Source: Kitasatospora sp. CB01950 (GTDB lineage: Bacteria; Actinomycetota; Actinomycetes; Streptomycetales; Streptomycetaceae). From it: a stretch of 33,731 bases of DNA. Position 1 is the stretch's first letter. Each line of letters opens with the position of its first letter. Where the stretch lies: positions 93,016-126,746 of the forward strand of contig NZ_LISX01000017.1 in NCBI RefSeq assembly GCF_001905465.1, given 5' to 3'. The notes beneath the pieces are model-generated. The model was not told the DNA's origin and made no database searches. It saw only the letters and a program-made list of their open reading frames with translations. This document shows, in pieces, positions 6,548 through 15,225 of the stretch. Both the position numbers and the translations under genes were made by a program.

Positions 6548-9500
6548 TCAGGCGGCCACCCGGTGCTGCTCGCCGGTCCGTTCGCGGGCCAGCATCGCGG
6601 CCAGCCGGCCGTCGGGCCGGTCCGCCAGTTCCGACCAGGGGCCGCGTTCGACCACCCGGCCGTCGTCCAGCACCAGCACCTCGTCGACGCTGCTGTCGTC
6701 GAGGCCGGCCAGCCGGTGGGTGATCAGCAGGGTGGTGCGGCCCTCGGTGGCGGCCAGCAGGTCGGCGGTGAGCGCGTCGGCGGTGACCACGTCGAGGTGT
6801 TCGGCGGGCTCGTCCAGCACCAGGACGGGGAAGTCGGCGAGCAGTGCGCGGGCCAGCGCGAGGCGCTGGCGCTGGCCGCCGGAGAGCCGGGCGCCGTGTT
6901 CGCCGACCATGGTGTCCAGGCCGTCGGGGAGGCCGTCCACCCAGTCGAGCAGGCGGGCCCGGGCGAGCGCGGCGCGCAGCTGCGTCTCGTCGGCGTCGGG
7001 GCGGGCCAGGCGGAGGTTCTCCCGCACCGAGCTGTCGAAGACGTGCGCGTCCTGCGCGCACAGGCCGATCACCCGGCGGACGTCCTCGCCCGCGAGCTCG
7101 CGGGTGTCCAGGGTGCCGGCGAGCCGCACGGAGCCTCCGGCCGGTTCGAGGAAGCGCAGCAGCACGTGCGCGAGCGTGGTCTTGCCGGAGCCGGACGGGC
7201 CGACCACCGCGACCCGCCGGCCGGGCCGCAGTTCCAGGTCGACGCCGCACAGCGCGTCGCGCGCCGACCCCGGCCAGCGGGCCGTCAAGTTACTGACCAC
7301 GACCGGGAGTTGAGTGTCGGGCAGCGGCGCGGGCGAGGCGGGTTCGGCCACCGGCAGCGGGGTGTCGAGCACCTCGTCGAGGCGTTCCCGGGAGGCCCGG
7401 GCGCGTTCCCGGAAGCGCACCGCGGTGGGCATCCCGACGACCGCCTCGAACGCGGCGAGCGGCGTCAGCACCACGACGGCCAGGCAGACGCCCGGCAGCG
7501 CGCCGGACGCGACGCCGCGCACGCCGACGGCCGCGGCGGCCACCACGGTGAGGCCGGAGACCAGCGCGACCAGGCCCGCGGAGAGCGCGCCGGACGCGGC
7601 GGAGCGCCCGGCCAGCCGGGTCAGCGCGGCGTCGGCGCCGCGGGTGGCGCGCAGCCGGTCCGGGAGGGCCCCGGCGACGGTCAGTTCGGCGGTACCGGTC
7701 AGGGTGTCGAGGACGGCGGTGGCCAGTTCGCCCTTGGCGGGGGCGTGCCGGCGTTCGGTGCGGCCGGAGATCAGGCGCTCCAGCGCGGGGACGGCGGCCC
7801 CGGCGAGCAGCAGGCCGAGGGCGAGCACCAGTCCGGCGAGCGGCAGGAACGCGGCGAGCGCGGCGGAGGCGGCCAGCGACACCACGGCGGCGGTCGCGGC
7901 GGGCAGCCGCCAGCGCAGGTGGAAGTCCTGCACGGCGTCCACGTCGGCGACCAGCCGGGACAGCAGGTCGCCGCGCCGGAACTGGGGGAGTCCGGCGGGG
8001 GCGAGCTGTTCGAGGCGGCGGTAGACGGCGGTGCGGATCCCGCCGAGGGCCTTCAGCACGGCGTCGTGCGAGACCAGCCGCTCGGCGTAGCGGAACACGC
8101 TGCGGCCGATGCCGAACGCCCGGACCGAGGTGACGGCCACCATCAGGTACAGCACGGGCGGCATCTGCGAGGCCCGGGAGATCAGCCAGCCGGAGGTGCC
8201 CATCAGTGCGACGGCGCAGCCGAGGGCGAGCGAGCCGAGCAGCACGGCGGGCCACAGCCGGGGCTTCGTGGCGGCGGGCGCCGGCCCGGCCGTCGCGGTG
8301 TCCGCGGCTCGCGGCGCCGGCCCGGTCCCGGCGGGCCCCGGAGCGGGGAGCGCCGCAGGCGCGGGGCCGGCCGCCGCGCCGGGCAGCCGCACGTGGTGGT
8401 CGGCGAGGCCGATCAGCGCGGGCCGGTGGGTGATCAGCAGCACCGTCCGGTCGAGTCGGCCGAGGGTCTCCAGCAGCGCGGCCTCGGTGACGGGGTCGAG
8501 GTGCGCGGTGGGTTCGTCCAGGACCAGCAGCGGCCGGTCGGCGAGCAGCGCGCGGGCGAGGGCGAGGCGCTGGCGCTGGCCGGCGGACAGGCCGTGGCCG
8601 TTCTCGGCGAGCCGGGTGCCGGGGTCGGCGAAGTCGACCTGGGCGGCGGCGAGCGCGGCGGCGAGTTCGGTGTCGGTGGCGTCGGGCCGGGCGAGGCGGA
8701 CGTTCTCGGCGACGGTGCCGGCGAACAGGTGGGGGTGCTGCGGGACCCAGGCGATCCGGGCGTGCCAGCTGGCGAGGTCGGTGTCGGCGAGCGGCTGGTC
8801 GCCGATCAGCACGCGTCCGGCGTCCGGTCGGACGAAGCCGAGCAGGACGTTCACCAGGGTGGTCTTGCCGGCGCCGCTGGGCCCGGTGACCACGGTGGTG
8901 CGCCCGGCGGGGACGACCAGCGAGACGTCGTGCAGGGCGTCCTCGGCGCGGCCTTCGTGGCGGACCGTCAGGCCCTCGATCCGGATGTCGGCGCCGGCCA
9001 CCGGCGGGGCGGGGCGGCGGCCGCCCTCGGGCAGCGGGGTCTCCAGCACCTCGAAGATCTTCCCGGCGGCGGCCAGGCCCTCGGCGCTGGAGTGGTAGAG
9101 CGTGCCGACCTGGCGCAGCGGCAGGTAGACCTCGGGGGCGAGGACCAGCACCAGCAGGCCGGTCTCCAGGTCGAGGGAGCCGCCCACCAGCCGGAAGCCG
9201 ATGGAGACGGCGACCAGGGCGACGGAGAGGGTGGAGAGCAGTTCCAGTGCGAAGGACGAGACGAAGGCGAGCCGCAGGGTGCGCATGGTGGCGCGGCGGT
9301 AGTCCTCGGTGATCCGGCCGATGGCGGCGGCCTGGGCCTTGGCGCGGCCGAAGACCTTGAGGGTGGGCAGTCCGGCGACCACGTCGAGGAAGTGGTGGGA
9401 GAGCCGGGACAGGCCGGCGAACTGGCGGTCGGTGCGGGCCTGGGTGGCGTAGCCGATGAGGATCATGAACAGCGGGATCAGCGGCAGCGTCACGCAGATG

Positions 9501-10000
9501 ATCGCGGCGGACTCCCAGTCGGCGCCGAGGATCCGGGCGAGCACGACGAGCGGGACGACGACGGCGAGGGCCAGTTGCGGCAGGTAGCGGGCGAAGTAGT
9601 CGTCGAGGGCGTCGACGCCGCGGGTGGCGAGGGTGGCCAGGTCGCCGGTGCGGCGGCCGGTGAGGTAGCCGGGGCCGAGCGCGGTGGCGTGGTCGAGCAG
9701 TCGGCGGCGCAGCGTGGACTTGACGGTGGCGACCGAGCGGTGCGCGGTGAGTTCGGTCAGCCAGGCGACCAGCGCCCGGCCGAGGGTGACGGCGGCGAGG
9801 CCGAGCAGCGGCCCCCACAGTGGGGACTGGCCGCGCTGGAACGCGCGGACCACCAGGTCGGCGATCAGTGCGGCCTGCGCGACCAGCAGGGCCGCGCCCA
9901 CCCCGCCGAGGATCACGGATCCGGCGAGGAAGGCGCGGGTGGTGCGGGCGTAGGCCAGCAGCCGCGGGTCGATCGGGCGCATCCGCTGCCGGCTGTCCAT
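6548..10000 (-). CDS. cydDC: CydDC fusion: thiol-exporting ABC transporter for cytochrome bd assembly
   Basis: A 1150-residue fusion of the two half-transporters that E. coli encodes as CydD and CydC. Each half has a six-helix membrane domain (about 20-310 and 570-860) and an ATPase. The first ATPase has Walker A GPSGAGKTT near 372, signature LSAGQRQR near 470 and Walker B LLVLDEPTAHLD. The second has GPSGSGKTT near 933, LSGGQRQR near 1036 and VLVLDEPAEHLD. An Ala/Pro-rich linker joins them. E. coli CydDC exports glutathione and cysteine and is needed for bd oxidase maturation; more recent work suggests a heme-loading role. An actinobacterium would use other thiols or heme. AGGAG about 9 bases upstream supports ATG 10000. 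The start is 17 bases after the cydB stop, in one operon. Confidence 0.95.
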   Translation of the reverse strand: MDSRQRMRPIDPRLLAYARTTRAFLAGSVILGGVGAALLVAQAALIADLVVRAFQRGQSPLWGPLLGLAAVTLGRALVAWLTELTAHRSVATVKSTLRRRLLDHATALGPGYLTGRRTGDLATLATRGVDALDDYFARYLPQLALAVVVPLVVLARILGADWESAAIICVTLPLIPLFMILIGYATQARTDRQFAGLSRLSHHFLDVVAGLPTLKVFGRAKAQAAAIGRITEDYRRATMRTLRLAFVSSFALELLSTLSVALVAVSIGFRLVGGSLDLETGLLVLVLAPEVYLPLRQVGTLYHSSAEGLAAAGKIFEVLETPLPEGGRRPAPPVAGADIRIEGLTVRHEGRAEDALHDVSLVVPAGRTTVVTGPSGAGKTTLVNVLLGFVRPDAGRVLIGDQPLADTDLASWHARIAWVPQHPHLFAGTVAENVRLARPDATDTELAAALAAAQVDFADPGTRLAENGHGLSAGQRQRLALARALLADRPLLVLDEPTAHLDPVTEAALLETLGRLDRTVLLITHRPALIGLADHHVRLPGAAAGPAPAALPAPGPAGTGPAPRAADTATAGPAPAATKPRLWPAVLLGSLALGCAVALMGTSGWLISRASQMPPVLYLMVAVTSVRAFGIGRSVFRYAERLVSHDAVLKALGGIRTAVYRRLEQLAPAGLPQFRRGDLLSRLVADVDAVQDFHLRWRLPAATAAVVSLAASAALAAFLPLAGLVLALGLLLAGAAVPALERLISGRTERRHAPAKGELATAVLDTLTGTAELTVAGALPDRLRATRGADAALTRLAGRSAASGALSAGLVALVSGLTVVAAAAVGVRGVASGALPGVCLAVVVLTPLAAFEAVVGMPTAVRFRERARASRERLDEVLDTPLPVAEPASPAPLPDTQLPVVVSNLTARWPGSARDALCGVDLELRPGRRVAVVGPSGSGKTTLAHVLLRFLEPAGGSVRLAGTLDTRELAGEDVRRVIGLCAQDAHVFDSSVRENLRLARPDADETQLRAALARARLLDWVDGLPDGLDTMVGEHGARLSGGQRQRLALARALLADFPVLVLDEPAEHLDVVTADALTADLLAATEGRTTLLITHRLAGLDDSSVDEVLVLDDGRVVERGPWSELADRPDGRLAAMLARERTGEQHRVAA

Positions 10001-10017
10001 CAGAGGTCGCTCCTGGC

Positions 10018-11022
10018 TCAGTGGTGGGCGGCGGGAATGTTCTGGACGCCGATCCGGCGGCGGAAGACCCAGTACGTCCAGCCCTGGTAGAGCAGCACGA
10101 GTGGGGTGAAGACCAGCGCGACGACGGTCATCACCTTGAGCGTGTAGCCCGAGGACGAGGAGTTGGTGACGGTCAGCGACCAGTCCGGGTTCAGGGTGGA
10201 CGGCATCACGTCGGGGAACAGCGACAGGAACAGCATGCCGACGGCGGCGACGATGGTCAGGCCGCTGAAGCCGAACGCCCAGCCCTCGCGGCCGGCCTGG
10301 TTGGCGCCGAGCGCCGCGACCAGGGCGAGCACCGCGACGATCAGTGCGGCCAGGCTCCAGTGGTTGCCGGAGTCGATCTGGGTCCAGATCAGGAAGGCCG
10401 CCGCGAGCAGCGCCAGGACCAGTCCGAGCACGGTGGCCTGGACGCGGGCCCGGTGCCGGATGTCGCCGCTGGTCTTCAGCGCGGCGAACACCGCGCCGTG
10501 GAAGGTGAACAGCACCAGGGTGGTGAGTCCGCCGAGCAGCGCGTACGGGTTGAGCAGGTCCCAGAGGGTGCCGACGTAGTTCTTGTCCTGGTCGATGGCG
10601 ACGCCGCGCACGATGTTGGCGAAGGCGACGCCCCACAGGAAGGACGGCAGCAGGGAGGTCCAGAAGATGGCGAGTTCCCAGTTGCGCTGCCAGCGCCGGC
10701 TCTCGCGCTGGTGCCGGTACTCGAAGGAGACGCCGCGGACGATCAGGCAGACCAGGATGGCCAGCAGCGGGATGAAGAAGCCGCTGAACAGGGTGGCGTA
10801 CCAGTCGGGGAAGGCCGCGAAGGTGGCGCCGCCGGCGGTGAGCAGCCACACCTCGTTGCCGTCCCAGACCGGGCCGATGGTGTTGATCAGGACGCGGCGT
10901 TCGGCGGTGTTGCGGGCCAGCAGCCGGGTGAGGATGCCGATGCCGAAGTCGAAGCCTTCGAGGAAGAAGTATCCGATCCACAGGACGGCGATCAGGATGA
11001 ACCAGAGGTCGTGCAGGTGCAT
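10018..11022 (-). CDS. cydB: Cytochrome bd quinol oxidase subunit II
   Basis: A 334-residue integral membrane subunit. The N-terminus (LHDLWFILIAVLWIGYFFLEGFDFGIG) and WDGNEVWLLTAGGATFAAFPDWYATLFSGF are hallmark CydB stretches. About eight to nine hydrophobic helices follow, ending in a basic tail. CydB pairs with CydA and helps stabilise the di-heme site of the oxidase, which reduces O2 to water with quinol as donor. The start at 11022 is supported by GAGGA about 10 bases upstream; that sequence overlaps the cydA stop region, so the two genes are separated by only 11 bases and are likely coupled. Length matches the family. Confidence 0.97.
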   Translation of the reverse strand: MHLHDLWFILIAVLWIGYFFLEGFDFGIGILTRLLARNTAERRVLINTIGPVWDGNEVWLLTAGGATFAAFPDWYATLFSGFFIPLLAILVCLIVRGVSFEYRHQRESRRWQRNWELAIFWTSLLPSFLWGVAFANIVRGVAIDQDKNYVGTLWDLLNPYALLGGLTTLVLFTFHGAVFAALKTSGDIRHRARVQATVLGLVLALLAAAFLIWTQIDSGNHWSLAALIVAVLALVAALGANQAGREGWAFGFSGLTIVAAVGMLFLSLFPDVMPSTLNPDWSLTVTNSSSSGYTLKVMTVVALVFTPLVLLYQGWTYWVFRRRIGVQNIPAAHH

Positions 11023-11033
11023 GTGATCCGTCC

Positions 11034-12575
11034 TCAGTACGCGAAGGCGAGCGGCTGGTCGGCGTCCTCGTCGTCCGAGGGGCCGCGCAGGGTCGGGTCC
11101 TTGGCGGGCGGCTTCTCGTCGGTGTTCGGGCCGGCGGCGGCGTACTTGGTGAGCAGCCCGACCTCGATCACGGCGAGGATCGCGTACAGGGCGGTCAGGG
11201 TGACCAGGCCGAACACCTGGGTGCCGATGGTGACGTTGGGGGAGACCGCGTCCCGGGTGCGCATCAGGCCGAACACCACCCAGGGCTGGCGGCCCATCTC
11301 GGTGAAGATCCAGCCGAAGCTGTTGGCGAGCAGCGGGAAGCCCATGGTGAAGATGCCGATCCGCCAGCTCCACCGGGTGAAGAAGACGTTCATCTCACGG
11401 TTCTTGGTGAGCATCAGCTTCGGCGGCTCGTCCTCGCCGGTGCGGTGTTCGGGGGCCAGCCAGAACCTGCGGCGGGTGGTCCACAGGCCGATCAGCGCGG
11501 CGACGAAGGACGTCATGCCGAAGCCGATCATCAGCCGGAATCCCCAGTAGGTGACGAAGATGTTGGGGATGTAGTCGGTGGGCTGCCCGCCGTGCTGGGC
11601 GACCTCGGCGGCGGCGATGTCGTTGATGCCGGGGACTTCGGACGAGAAGTCGTTGTGCGCGAGGAAGGACAGTATTCCGGGGATCTCCAGGGCGACCGAG
11701 TTGTGGCCCTTGGAGACGTCGCCGACGGCGAACACCGAGAACGGGGCGGGGGCCTGGGTCTCCCAGAGGGCTTCGGCGGCGGCCATCTTCATCGGCTGCT
11801 GCTCGAACATCACCTTGCCGAGGGTGTCGCCGCTGATCGCGGTGCCGAGGCCGGCGACCACGGCGATGGCCAGGCCGACCCGGAGCGAGGTGCGCATCGC
11901 GGCGGTCTTGCGCTTGTCGGGCTGCTTGCCCTGCTTGGCGCGCCACAGGTGGAAGCTGGCGATGCCGACCACGAAGGCCGCGCCGGTGAGGAAGGCGGCG
12001 GTGAGGGTGTGGAAGACCTGCACCAGGGTGGTGTTCTGGGTCAGTACCCGGACGATGTCGGTGAGTTGGGCCTTGCCGGTGACGGGGTCGATCCGGTAGC
12101 CGACCGGGTGCTGCATCCAGGAGTTGGCGGCCAGGATGAAGTACGCGGACAGCGCCGTGCCGATCGCGACCATCCAGATGCAGGCGAGGTGGATCTTCTT
12201 CGGCAGCCTGTCCCAGCCGAAGATCCACAGGCCGATGAAGGTGGACTCGAAGAAGAAGGCGATCAGCGCCTCCATCGCCAGCGGGGCGCCGAACACGTCG
12301 CCGACGAAGCGGGAGTAGTCGGACCAGTTCATGCCGAACTGGAACTCCTGGACGATGCCGGTGACCACGCCCATGGCGATGTTGATCAGGAAGAGCTTGC
12401 CCCAGAACTTGGTGGCGTGGAAGTACTTCTCCTTGCCCGTGCGCACCCAGGCCGTCTGCAGGCCGGCGACGATCGAGGCCAGGCTGATCGTCAGCGGGAC
12501 GAAGAGGAAGTGGTAGACGGTGGTGATGCCGAACTGCCATCGCGAGATGGTCTCGTGAGCGACTGCTAGGTCCAC
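11034..12575 (-). CDS. cydA: Cytochrome bd quinol oxidase subunit I
   Basis: A 513-residue catalytic subunit of the high-affinity terminal oxidase. Conserved sites are visible: SRWQFGITTVYHFLFVPLT with His22 (E. coli His19, heme ligand), GAPLAMEALIAFFFES with Glu102 and Glu110 (E. coli Glu99/Glu107), WMQHPVG with His156 (E. coli His186, heme b558), Met349 in WGFRLMIG (likely the E. coli Met393 equivalent) and GRQPW in the C-terminal half. I chose the GTG at 12575 because GAGAGAGG lies 7 bases upstream and the protein then starts VDLAVAHETISRW, as expected for the family. An ATG at 12626 would add 17 unlikely residues. It is first gene of the operon, and a Rex-type operator lies 92-107 bases upstream of this start. 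Confidence 0.97.
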   Translation of the reverse strand: MDLAVAHETISRWQFGITTVYHFLFVPLTISLASIVAGLQTAWVRTGKEKYFHATKFWGKLFLINIAMGVVTGIVQEFQFGMNWSDYSRFVGDVFGAPLAMEALIAFFFESTFIGLWIFGWDRLPKKIHLACIWMVAIGTALSAYFILAANSWMQHPVGYRIDPVTGKAQLTDIVRVLTQNTTLVQVFHTLTAAFLTGAAFVVGIASFHLWRAKQGKQPDKRKTAAMRTSLRVGLAIAVVAGLGTAISGDTLGKVMFEQQPMKMAAAEALWETQAPAPFSVFAVGDVSKGHNSVALEIPGILSFLAHNDFSSEVPGINDIAAAEVAQHGGQPTDYIPNIFVTYWGFRLMIGFGMTSFVAALIGLWTTRRRFWLAPEHRTGEDEPPKLMLTKNREMNVFFTRWSWRIGIFTMGFPLLANSFGWIFTEMGRQPWVVFGLMRTRDAVSPNVTIGTQVFGLVTLTALYAILAVIEVGLLTKYAAAGPNTDEKPPAKDPTLRGPSDDEDADQPLAFAY

Positions 12576-12612
12576 TGCGCCCTCTCTCACAGGATGTGCA
12601 TAACAGACAAAA

Positions 12613-12640
12613 AGCATATTTAGCACGGGGTCGTGCCGAA
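12613..12640 (-). promoter_or_regulatory. Candidate proximal cydA promoter
   Basis: On the minus strand TTCGGC (12635-12640) and TATGCT (12613-12618) are 16 bases apart, in an AT-rich patch 40-65 bases upstream of the cydA start. A second possible -10, GATACT (12688-12693), lies just upstream of the Rex-type site, which would then cover its start of transcription. Confidence 0.25.
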
Positions 12641-12666
12641 CCTGCCCAAGCTTGTCCGCTTGTGAA

Positions 12667-12682
12667 CGTGAACACGTTCACA
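12667..12682 (-). promoter_or_regulatory. Rex (redox repressor) operator
   Basis: CGTGAACACGTTCACA matches the streptomycete Rex operator TGTGAACGCGTTCACA at 14 of 16 positions. It sits inside a larger symmetric block at 12660-12683, whose outer 11-base arms (TTGTGAACGTG and CACGTTCACAA) are perfectly complementary around AA. Rex senses NADH/NAD+ and is known to repress cydABCD in S. coelicolor. The position upstream of cydA fits that role. Confidence 0.85.
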
Positions 12683-12823
12683 AGAGCAGTATCCATGATG
12701 CTTATCAGTGCATTCGCACGGGGGGGGTGACTGCGACAGTCAGATGATCCGATGCCCGCTCGATCGCTCACAAGCCGCCGCCGGGGAACCGTCGCTGTAC
12801 CGAACGGCGCTTGACAGTGACCT

Positions 12824-12852
12824 CACTGACTGGGCATCAGCCCAGGTCAGTG
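12824..12852 (-). terminator. Hairpin terminator overlapping a stop codon
   Basis: The stem is CACTGAC-TGGGC with GCCCA-GTCAGTG, around an ATCA loop and with one bulged G. The right arm contains the stop codon of the minus-strand histidine kinase (12847-12849). Part of the left arm can also pair in an alternative CAGTGA-CC-TCACTG hairpin (12815-12828). Confidence 0.65.
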
Positions 12853-14310
12853 CTGGTGCGGCAGGCTCATTCTGAAGGCCGCACCGTCGCCCGGCGCGGT
12901 GCGCAGGCTCAGCTCGCCACCGTGCGCGGACACCAGCGCCGAGGCGATCGCCAGGCCCAGGCCCGCTCCCCCGCCCTCGCCGGCCCGGCGGGTCCGGGAG
13001 GCGTCCACCCGGTAGAAGCGTTCGAACACCAGTGCCGCCTGCTCCTCCGTCATGCCGGGGCCCAGGTCGGCCACCTCCAGCAGGCAGCTACCGTCCACCC
13101 GGCCCACCCCGATCCGCACCGCGGTGCCCTGCGGGGTGTGCTTGACCGCGTTGCCCACCAGGTTGGTCACCACCTGGCGCAGCCGGGCCTCGTCGCCGAG
13201 CACCGGCGCGGGCTGCGGGGCGCCCTCGCCGTGCGGGCCGGTCAGCGACACCGGGCGGCCGGGGTCCAGCGCGGTCAGGTCGTGCAGGGCGTCGGCGGCC
13301 AGCGTCCGCAGGTCCATCGGGGCGAGGTCCAGCGGGCGTTCCTCGTCCAGCCGGGCCAGCATCAGCAGGTCCTCGACCAGGCCGCCCATCCGGACCGCCT
13401 CGGACTCGATCCGGTCCATCGCCCGGTCGACGTCGTCCAGCGCGCCCATCCGGTGCAGTTCGGCGAAGCCGCGGATGCCCGCCAGCGGGGTGCGCAGCTC
13501 GTGCGAGGCGTCGGCGACGAAGCGGCGCATCCGGCGTTCGGAGGCGGCCCGGTCGGCGAAGGCCGTCTCGATGTCGGTGAGCATCCGGTTCAGCGCCGCG
13601 GACAGCCGGCCCACCTCGGTGCGGGCGGGCAGTTCCGGCATCCGGTGCGACAGGTCGCCGTCGGCTATCCGCTGTGCGCCGGCCTCCAGTTGGCGCAGCG
13701 GCCGCAGCCCGGCCCGCACCGCGAGGGCCCCGAGGCCGGCCAGGCCCACCAGCAGCGCGCCGCCGATGGTGAAGAAGGTGGTGCGCAGATGCTTGATGGT
13801 GGCCTGCACGTCGTCCAGCGGCACCGCGACCTGCACGTACCGCGGCGAGCCGAAGTCGGTGGCGACGGTGCGCTGCAGCGGCAGCACCAGGGAGCGCCAC
13901 TCGCTGCCGCGCGGCACCTTCGCGGTGAACGGCTCGGTCTCCCACCTGGCCAGCGCGGCGGCGGTCAGCACGGGCAGCTGCGGGGCGGGTTCGGAGTCGG
14001 TCAGCGGCTGGCGCAGCACCGACAGCACGGAGCCGTCCGCGGCCAGGTAGCGCACCACGTACTCGCTGGGCAGCGCCTGGCCGGTGCGGCGGCTCAGCGT
14101 CTGCGGGCTGAACACCGACACCGGGGGCTGCTGGCGGGTCGGCGCGCGCCGCGACAGCGGTTCGGCGTAGCGCTCCAGCTGCTGGTCGGCCCGCTCGACC
14201 AGTTGGCCGCGGACGACGCCGAGGACCAGTGTGTCGCTGACCACCAGTCCGGTGGTGACCAGCAGCAGCGCCAGCACCAGCAGTCGGACCCGCAGCGAGA
14301 AGCGCGCCAT
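12847..14310 (-). CDS. HAMP-containing sensor histidine kinase
   Basis: A 487-residue membrane kinase. TM1 lies at about 9-32. An extracytoplasmic region of about 140 residues (33-175) is followed by TM2 (about 178-200) and a HAMP domain (about 200-252). The HisKA motif is FVADASHELRTPLAG with His270. The ATPase has VVTNLVGNAVKHTP (N box), DLGPGMTEEQ (G1) and GGGAGLGLAIASALV (G2). It starts 1 base after the stop of the response regulator gene, which makes a classic two-component pair. It lies downstream of the MacAB-type operon and so may control it. The sensed signal is unknown; the sensor loop has no recognisable domain. Confidence 0.93.
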   Translation of the reverse strand: MARFSLRVRLLVLALLLVTTGLVVSDTLVLGVVRGQLVERADQQLERYAEPLSRRAPTRQQPPVSVFSPQTLSRRTGQALPSEYVVRYLAADGSVLSVLRQPLTDSEPAPQLPVLTAAALARWETEPFTAKVPRGSEWRSLVLPLQRTVATDFGSPRYVQVAVPLDDVQATIKHLRTTFFTIGGALLVGLAGLGALAVRAGLRPLRQLEAGAQRIADGDLSHRMPELPARTEVGRLSAALNRMLTDIETAFADRAASERRMRRFVADASHELRTPLAGIRGFAELHRMGALDDVDRAMDRIESEAVRMGGLVEDLLMLARLDEERPLDLAPMDLRTLAADALHDLTALDPGRPVSLTGPHGEGAPQPAPVLGDEARLRQVVTNLVGNAVKHTPQGTAVRIGVGRVDGSCLLEVADLGPGMTEEQAALVFERFYRVDASRTRRAGEGGGAGLGLAIASALVSAHGGELSLRTAPGDGAAFRMSLPHQH

Positions 14311-14311
14311 C

Positions 14312-15073
14312 TCAGCTGTTCGGCGGGCGGCGCAGTGCGTAGCCGATGCCGCGCACGGTGTGGATCAGCTTGGGGCCGTGCGCCGGGCCGGAGTCGAGCT
14401 TGCGGCGCAGGTAGGAGATGTACGACTCGACGATGGACAGGTCGCCGCCGAAGTCGTACGCCCACACGTGGTCGAGGATCTGTGCCTTGGAGACCACCCG
14501 GCCGACGTTGGCCATCAGGTAGTGCAGCAGCTTGAACTCGGTGGGGGAGAGCGAGACCGGGACGCCGCCGCGGGTGACCTCGTGGGCGGTCGGGTCGAGG
14601 GTGAGGTCGGCCACCACCAGGCGGCCGTCGTCGGCGGGGCCGCCGGCCCGGCGCAGGATCGCCCGGATCCGGGCGATCAGCTCCTCCAGGCTGAACGGCT
14701 TGGTGACGTAGTCGTCGGCGCCGACGGCCAGGCCCTGGACCTTGTCGCCGGTGCCGTCCTTGGCGGTCAGGAACAGCACCGGGACGTGCTCGGGGCTGCC
14801 CGGCCACTGGGTCTGGTCGCGCAGCCGCTGGACGACGGTGAAGCCGTCCAGGTCGGGCAGCATCACGTCGAGCACCACCAGGTCGGGGCGCTCGGCGGCG
14901 ACGGCGTCCAGCGCCTCCTGACCGGTGGCGGCGGACGCCACCCGGAAGCCGGAGAACCGCAGGCTGGCGGACAGCAGTTCGCGAATGTTGGGCTCGTCGT
15001 CGACCACCAGCAGGAAAGGTTCACCGCCTGCCGGGGTCGCCGCCGACGGGCTCGACTGCACTACGCCTGACAC
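14312..15073 (-). CDS. OmpR-family response regulator
   Basis: A 253-residue DNA-binding regulator. The receiver has the acidic pair VVDDEP (Asp25/Asp26), phospho-acceptor Asp69 in VVLDVMLPD, the conserved Thr in VLFLTAKD and Lys in TKPF. The C-terminal winged helix carries LSPTEFKLLHYLMANVGRVVSKAQILDHVW and VESYISYLRRKLD. The GTG start at 15073 has CGGAG about 6 bases upstream and AGGAGG a little further away; the family start is often extended by a Ser/Pro-rich tail, as here. It is transcribed with the kinase downstream. OmpR-type regulators bind direct repeats at 11-base phasing, and one such repeat is seen upstream of the adaptor gene at 19382-19399. Confidence 0.94.
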   Translation of the reverse strand: MSGVVQSSPSAATPAGGEPFLLVVDDEPNIRELLSASLRFSGFRVASAATGQEALDAVAAERPDLVVLDVMLPDLDGFTVVQRLRDQTQWPGSPEHVPVLFLTAKDGTGDKVQGLAVGADDYVTKPFSLEELIARIRAILRRAGGPADDGRLVVADLTLDPTAHEVTRGGVPVSLSPTEFKLLHYLMANVGRVVSKAQILDHVWAYDFGGDLSIVESYISYLRRKLDSGPAHGPKLIHTVRGIGYALRRPPNS

Positions 15074-15143
15074 GATCTGCTCCGCCTCCTGGGCGAGGAC
15101 GAAAGGGCCGGCCCGGGAGGTCTCCGGGACGGTCGGACGAGGT

Positions 15144-15163
15144 CCGTCGGGCGCACCCGACGG
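15144..15163 (-). other. Hairpin between the efflux operon and the two-component genes
   Basis: CCGTCGGG and CCCGACGG form an 8-bp stem around CGCA. It lies 63 bases beyond the stop of the DUF5666-like gene and 71 bases before the regulator start. It could end most transcripts from the efflux operon or be a leader structure for the regulator. There is no U-tract. Confidence 0.4.
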
Positions 15164-15225
15164 AACATCGTCAGACAGAACCCTAGTCCGGGCAGGCTAC
15201 GCCAAATGAATGAAGATCGGCTCGA

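Noticed and set aside
5615..10090. Plus-strand reading frame of about 1490 codons opposite the kinase and cydDC
   Set aside because: It is very rich in Gly, Gln, Val and Asp, has no recognisable domain, and is exactly antisense to well-conserved genes. High-GC DNA commonly gives such shadow frames.
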